NCBI GenBank assembly: GCA_035541595.1 | Contig: DATKNA010000373.1 | Span: forward strand, 1-11,695 | Length of the DNA: 11,695 nucleotides | Reading direction: 5' to 3' | Source of the DNA: DATKNA01 sp035541595 | Lineage (GTDB): Bacteria; Actinomycetota; Actinomycetes; Actinomycetales; Kineosporiaceae | Shown: positions 6,617-11,695 of the stretch, piece by piece | Numbering within the stretch: position 1 is the stretch's first letter | How the letters are laid out: every line of letters starts with the position of its first letter | Position numbers and translations under genes: made by a program | Notes under the pieces: model-generated | What the model saw: the letters and a program-made list of their open reading frames with translations, nothing else | What the model was told of the DNA's origin: nothing | Databases searched by the model: none

Positions 6617-8194
6617 CTACGTCCCGACGTGCCGACCGTCAGAAGCCGCCTCCGCCGCGACGTGGTAGCCCCGGACCGTGTCGATGGTGTCGGCCTCGCC
6701 CGCGCCCTTGTCGGGGCGGTGCGCCAGCACGCGCGCGAACCGCAGGGCGAGGCCCGCCGGGTAGCGCGGCGAGGACTGGACGCCGTCGAAGGCGATCTCG
6801 ACGACGAGCTCGGGCCGCACCTCGACCACCCACCTGTCCGTGCGGCTCGACAGGCTCGTCAGGTACTCGGTCTGCCAGGCGAGCATCGCGTCGGTGAGGC
6901 CCTTGAAGGTCTTACCCAGCATGACGAACCCGCCGGGGGGACCGTACGCACCGCCGGGGTCACGGGCCCCGAGGTGCAGGTTCGACAGCCAGCCCGACCG
7001 GCGGCCGTGGCCCCACTCAGCAGCCAGGACGACGAGGTCGAGGGTGATCCGCGGCTTGACCTTCACCCAGCCGGCCCCCCGCCGCCCCATCGCATACGGC
7101 GCGCTCAGTGCCTTGACGACGACGCCCTCGTGCCCCCGGGACAGCGCCCCGGCGGCGAAGGCCTGCGCACCGGTCAGGTCGGCCTCGCCGTGGACGACGT
7201 ACCGCGGGACGAGCAGCTCCTTCGCGGCGGCCTGCTCGAGGGCGGCCCGCCGGCGCTGGCCGTCGTCGTCGAGAACGTCGACGCCGTCCACGTGCAGGGC
7301 GTCGAAGAGCACCGTCGTCAGCGGGATCTCGGCCCGGGCCGGCGCGACGTCCCGGCGCGCCGTCCGTGACGAGGTCACCTGGAACGGGCGTGGCCGGCCG
7401 TCCGGCTGCAGGGCGAGGACCTCCCCGTCGAGCACGGCGCTGCCGGCGTGCAGCGACCGCGCGGCCTCGACGACCTCGGGCACCCGGTCCGTGATGTCGT
7501 CGAGGGTCCGGGTGAAGACCGCGACGTCGTGGCCGTCCCGGTGGATCTGCACGCGGACGCCGTCGAGCTTCCACTCCACTGCCGCGGGACCGGTGCGGCC
7601 CAGCGCGGTGGCGAGGTCAGGCGCGCTCTGCGCGAGCATCGGCGCGAGTGGGCGCCCGACGGCCAGCCGGAACGCGTCGAGCCCCAGGCGACCGCCGAGG
7701 GCGGCGGCCGCGACGGCGGGCAGGTCGCCGGAGAGGGTGACCGCCCGCCGGACCGCGTCGGCCCGGACGCCCGCCGCCACGGCGACCGCCTCGAGCAGAA
7801 CCCCGGCCTGCGCACCCTGGCGCAGCTCGCCGGTCAGAAGCCCGGCCAACAGCCGCTGCTCGGGGGCCGTCGCCGCGGCCAGGACCCGTGCGAGGACGCC
7901 CCTGCGGGCCCGAACCGCCCCCGACCCCGTCACCGCCGCAGCCTCGTCCAGGTGGGCGTCGACCTCGAGCACGCCGAGCGTCGCGTGCTCTGCTGGCGGC
8001 GGCATCCCCCGGAGCGAGGCCCAGCCGATGCCGGTCCGGCGCTGGCGGGGCTGGCCGGCGAGCCAGCCTGCCACGACGGGCAGCTCAGCGGGATCGGCCG
8101 CGCGCAGGCAGGCGGCGAGCAGTTCCGTCTTGGCCCGGCGGCCCGAGGTCAGGGCGACGGCCTCCGACGCGGCGGCCACCTCGGCGAACAGCAC
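6617..8194 (-). CDS. ligB: ATP-dependent DNA ligase, LigB type
   Basis: A 525-residue enzyme that seals nicks in duplex DNA by way of an AMP-lysine intermediate. It follows the M. tuberculosis LigB (Rv3062) layout: helical DNA-binding N-domain (about 1-178), adenylation domain (185-380) and OB-fold domain (385-500). Nucleotidyltransferase motifs are visible: motif I VEWKLDGVR (206-214, catalytic K209), motif III VLFDALHVDG (295-304), motif IV GHEGVVVKA (354-362) and motif V WVKVKP (376-381). The OB fold shows GGFVMLGKTFKGLTDAML (421-438) and RYPAGLALRFARV (477-489). An extra GGAYGPP stretch (414-420) precedes it. The GTG start at 8194 opens directly on the conserved N-terminus; longer in-frame forms would run into recQ. 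It begins 10 bp after the recQ stop and probably depends on the recQ transcript. Actinobacteria also carry the essential NAD-dependent LigA, so LigB is likely accessory. Confidence 0.95.
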   Translation of the reverse strand: MLFAEVAAASEAVALTSGRRAKTELLAACLRAADPAELPVVAGWLAGQPRQRRTGIGWASLRGMPPPAEHATLGVLEVDAHLDEAAAVTGSGAVRARRGVLARVLAAATAPEQRLLAGLLTGELRQGAQAGVLLEAVAVAAGVRADAVRRAVTLSGDLPAVAAAALGGRLGLDAFRLAVGRPLAPMLAQSAPDLATALGRTGPAAVEWKLDGVRVQIHRDGHDVAVFTRTLDDITDRVPEVVEAARSLHAGSAVLDGEVLALQPDGRPRPFQVTSSRTARRDVAPARAEIPLTTVLFDALHVDGVDVLDDDGQRRRAALEQAAAKELLVPRYVVHGEADLTGAQAFAAGALSRGHEGVVVKALSAPYAMGRRGAGWVKVKPRITLDLVVLAAEWGHGRRSGWLSNLHLGARDPGGAYGPPGGFVMLGKTFKGLTDAMLAWQTEYLTSLSSRTDRWVVEVRPELVVEIAFDGVQSSPRYPAGLALRFARVLAHRPDKGAGEADTIDTVRGYHVAAEAASDGRHVGT

Positions 8195-8199
8195 AGGGA

Positions 8200-8206
8200 C
8201 CCGCCT
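8200..8206 (-). promoter_or_regulatory. Ribosome binding site of ligB overlapping the recQ stop codon
   Basis: On the minus strand AGGCGGG lies five bases before the ligB GTG and overlaps the recQ TAG (8207-8205). This favours translational coupling of ligase to helicase and supports the 8194 start. Confidence 0.6.
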
Positions 8207-10390
8207 AGGCCGTGACCGCGAGGGCGAACGGCAGGACGGCGCCCGCGCCGGCCAGGCGCAGTGCCCGTCCCGCCACGGTGACCGACCACCGGGAGTCGAC
8301 CAGGTCGTCGACCAGGAGTACCGGGGCGCCGTCGAGGGCGCCGAGTGCATCGCGCTGGTGCGGGGTCGCCTCGAAGGCCTCCCACAGCCCGGCGAGCCGG
8401 AAGGCGCTGTTGCCGCCGGGTCGACCCCGCGGTCCCTCACCGACGACGGCCAACGGACCCAACCAGGCGAGCCGGCCGACGCTCGCGAGGTGGCGGCCCA
8501 CGCTGTCCACGAGCTGCGGACGTCGGCGGCTCGGCACGGTCGCGACGGCCGCCGGCCGGCGCTCCCAGGCCCACGCGGCCAGGACGTCGACGCAGGCGGC
8601 CAGCAGGGCGGTGTCGGCCGGCCGGTCGGGGGAGGTCTCGGCGAGCAGCGCGCGCAGCCGGGTGCCCCACCCGAGGTCGGTCAGCCGGGCGACGGCACGG
8701 CCCTCGCCGACCTGCTCGGCGGCGGCGACCCTGCCCTTCACGGCGACGCCGAGCCGATCCATGCCCGTCGGCCACTGCACCCGGGCCGAGATGTCCACGC
8801 CGACCTCGCGGAGGCGGGCCGACGCCGCCTCCCGCGCGGCATCCGGGACCGACGTCGGGTACCACGGGCCGGCACAGCGGTCACACCGCCCGCAGTCAGC
8901 CGCGGCGGGGTCGTCGAGGGCCTCTGCGAGGAAGCGCATCCGGCACGCCGCAGCGCGCTGGTAGGCGAGCATCGCCTTCGCCTCCGCCTCACGACCGGCC
9001 GCGACCCGGGCGTACCGCTCCTCGTCGTAGACCCAGCCTCGGCCCGTCGACGTCCACCCGCCCTGGACCCGCTCGACCGCGCCGTCGACGTCGAGGACCT
9101 TCAGCAGCAGCTCGAGCCTGGTGCGGCGGACGTCGGTGACCGTCTCGAGGGCGGCGGTCGAGAGGGGACGACCGGCGCCTCCGAGTGCCTGGAGCACGGC
9201 CGCGGCCTGGTCCGGCCGCGGCATCGACGCGGTGGCGAAGTAGCGCCAGATGTCGCGATCCTCCGGACCCGGCAACAGCAGGACCTCGGCCCGCTCGATC
9301 GCCCGGCCGGCCCGGCCCACCTGCTGGTAGTACGCGACCGGTGACGACGGCGCGCCGAGGTGCACGACGAAGCCGAGGTCCGGCTTGTCGAAGCCCATCC
9401 CGAGGGCACTCGTGGCGACGAGCGCCTTGACCGCGCCCTGGCGCAACGCCTCCTCGGCGGCCTCGCGCTCGGTGGCGTCGGTGCGGCCCGTGTAGGCCCG
9501 GACGGTGTGGCCGGCGGCCGCCAGGAGGTCGGCCGCGTCCTGCGCGGCGGACACCGTGAGCGTGTAGATGATCCCGCTGCCGGGCAGGTCGCCGAGGTGG
9601 GCGACGAGCCAGGCGAGGCGGTCCGCCGGCGTGGTCAGCTCCAGGACACCCAAGCGCAGTGACGCCCGGGCGAGCGGCCCGCGGAGCACGGTGACCTCGC
9701 CGGTGACCTCCCCGGTGACCTTCCCGGTGCCCTCGCCGGTGACCTCCGCGGTGCCTGCCCTGGCCGTCGGGCCGGCGAGTTGCTCGGCGACGTCGTCGAC
9801 GACGCGGGCGTTGGCGGTGGCGGTCGTGGCCAGCACCGGGGTCCGCGGCGGCAGTGTGGCCAGCAGATCCCGGATGCGCCGGTAATCGGGGCGGAAGTCG
9901 TGGCCCCAATCGCTGATGCAGTGCGCCTCGTCGACCACGACCAGCCCGCAGGTCGCCGCGAGCCGGGGCAGCTGCTCGGACCGGAACCGAGGGTTCTCCA
10001 AGCGTTCGGGGCTCACGAGCAGGACGTCGACCGCGTCCGCGGAGAGCGCGCCCGCGACCTCGCTCCACTCGTGCGCGTTGGCCGAGTTCATCGTCGCGGC
10101 CCGCACCCCCGCCCGCGCCGCCGCGGCGATCTGGTCCCGCATGAGGGCGAGCAGCGGGGAGATGATCAGCGTGGGTCCGAGACCGCGGGCCCGCAGTAGC
10201 GCGGTGGCGACGAAGTACACCGCCGACTTGCCCCAACCGGTGCGCTGGACGACGAGGACCCGGCCGCGGTCGGCGACCAGCGCTCGGACGGCCTCCCACT
10301 GTCCGTCGCGGAAGTCGGCGTCGTCGCGGCCGACCAGCGCGCGGAGGGCCCCCCGGCCCTCGTCGAGCAGGGTGCCGACGGTTCTCGCGG

Positions 10391-10394
<4 letters not shown>
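8205..10394 (-). CDS. recQ: RecQ-family ATP-dependent DNA helicase fused to a ComFC-like phosphoribosyltransferase domain
   Basis: A 729-residue protein. RecQ helicases unwind DNA 3'-5' in recombination and repair. Lobe 1 has Walker A TGWGKS (52-57), SPLLALMRDQ (79-88), DEAH (155-158) with the RecQ aromatic loop HCISDWGHDFRPDY (158-171), and ATTATA (189-194). Lobe 2 has IIYTLT (275-280), the GMGFDKPD motif (332-339) and motif VI QQVGRAGR (357-364). A zinc site follows (C484, C501, C504, C507). Instead of an HRDC domain, residues about 612-729 resemble a ComFC-type phosphoribosyltransferase: ATVPSRRRPQLVDSVGRHL, NSAFRLAGLWEAF, then VLLVDDLVDSRWS (692-704) and a final A-G-A strand. A GEVT tandem repeat (about 214-235) lies between the lobes. 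ATG 10394 has AGGAGG seven bases upstream and overlaps the ABC-F stop (ATGA), so coupling is likely. Helicase call certain; transferase fold strongly suggested. Confidence 0.95.
9690..9761. repeat. 12-bp tandem repeat inside recQ (coding GEVT units)
   Basis: Five near-identical 12-bp units on the plus strand (9690, 9702, 9714, 9726, 9738), consensus GGTGACCTCGCC, with a degenerate sixth at 9750. On the coding strand they read GEVT, GEVT, GKVT, GEGT, AEVT and a remnant GT. The unit is a multiple of three, so copy-number change would not break the frame. Confidence 0.9.

Positions 10395-11695
<1,301 letters not shown>

Noticed and set aside
6840..9344. 834-codon open frame on the plus strand
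   Set aside because: It lies antisense to ligB and recQ, which have complete catalytic motifs. Its product is Arg/Pro/Ser-rich with no recognisable domain, the usual shadow effect in very high-GC coding DNA.

Overview
High-GC, gene-dense DNA typical of an actinobacterium. GTG starts are common, G/C is strongly preferred at third codon positions, and the gene families (LigB-type ATP-dependent ligase, PAC2 protein, PbpLipo-like transpeptidase, actinobacterial CorA) are ones I associate with Actinomycetota. Genus cannot be fixed from the sequence; a mycelial or soil actinomycete such as a Pseudonocardia relative is only a guess. No tRNA, rRNA, CRISPR array, insertion sequence or phage gene is visible.

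Layout. Bases 1-98 are a perfect, spacerless palindrome (49 bp per arm) built from a roughly 32-bp quasi-palindromic repeat, followed by a second small palindrome and a short leader. A lone plus-strand gene for a SRPBCC/AHSA1-like protein (258-713) converges on a minus-strand CorA-type divalent cation channel (775-1749) across a strong two-way hairpin terminator. Upstream of corA on the same strand is a class B penicillin-binding protein (1803-3752). A 215-bp divergent intergenic region separates it from a plus-strand PAC2-family gene (3968-4894).

The rest of the window is one minus-strand run, read from right to left: a partial ABC-F ATPase (10391 to the right edge), a RecQ helicase with a ComFC-like phosphoribosyltransferase domain at its C-terminus (8205-10394), ATP-dependent DNA ligase LigB (6617-8194), a 143-residue conserved protein (6168-6599) and an ACAD10/11-like acyl-CoA dehydrogenase (4910-6145). 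The junctions are a 4-nt ATGA overlap and gaps of 10, 17 and 22 nt, so an operon is likely. Its head joins a translation or stress ATPase to a helicase and a ligase, suggesting a repair or DNA-processing module; the two distal genes have no obvious link to repair.

Most notable are the 98-bp perfect palindrome at the left edge (real cruciform element or assembly fold-back), and the RecQ-phosphoribosyltransferase fusion next to ligB, which recalls the ComFA/ComFC helicase and phosphoribosyltransferase pair of competence systems. In this fusion the phosphoribosyltransferase loop is degenerate and a 12-bp in-frame repeat sits between the two helicase lobes.
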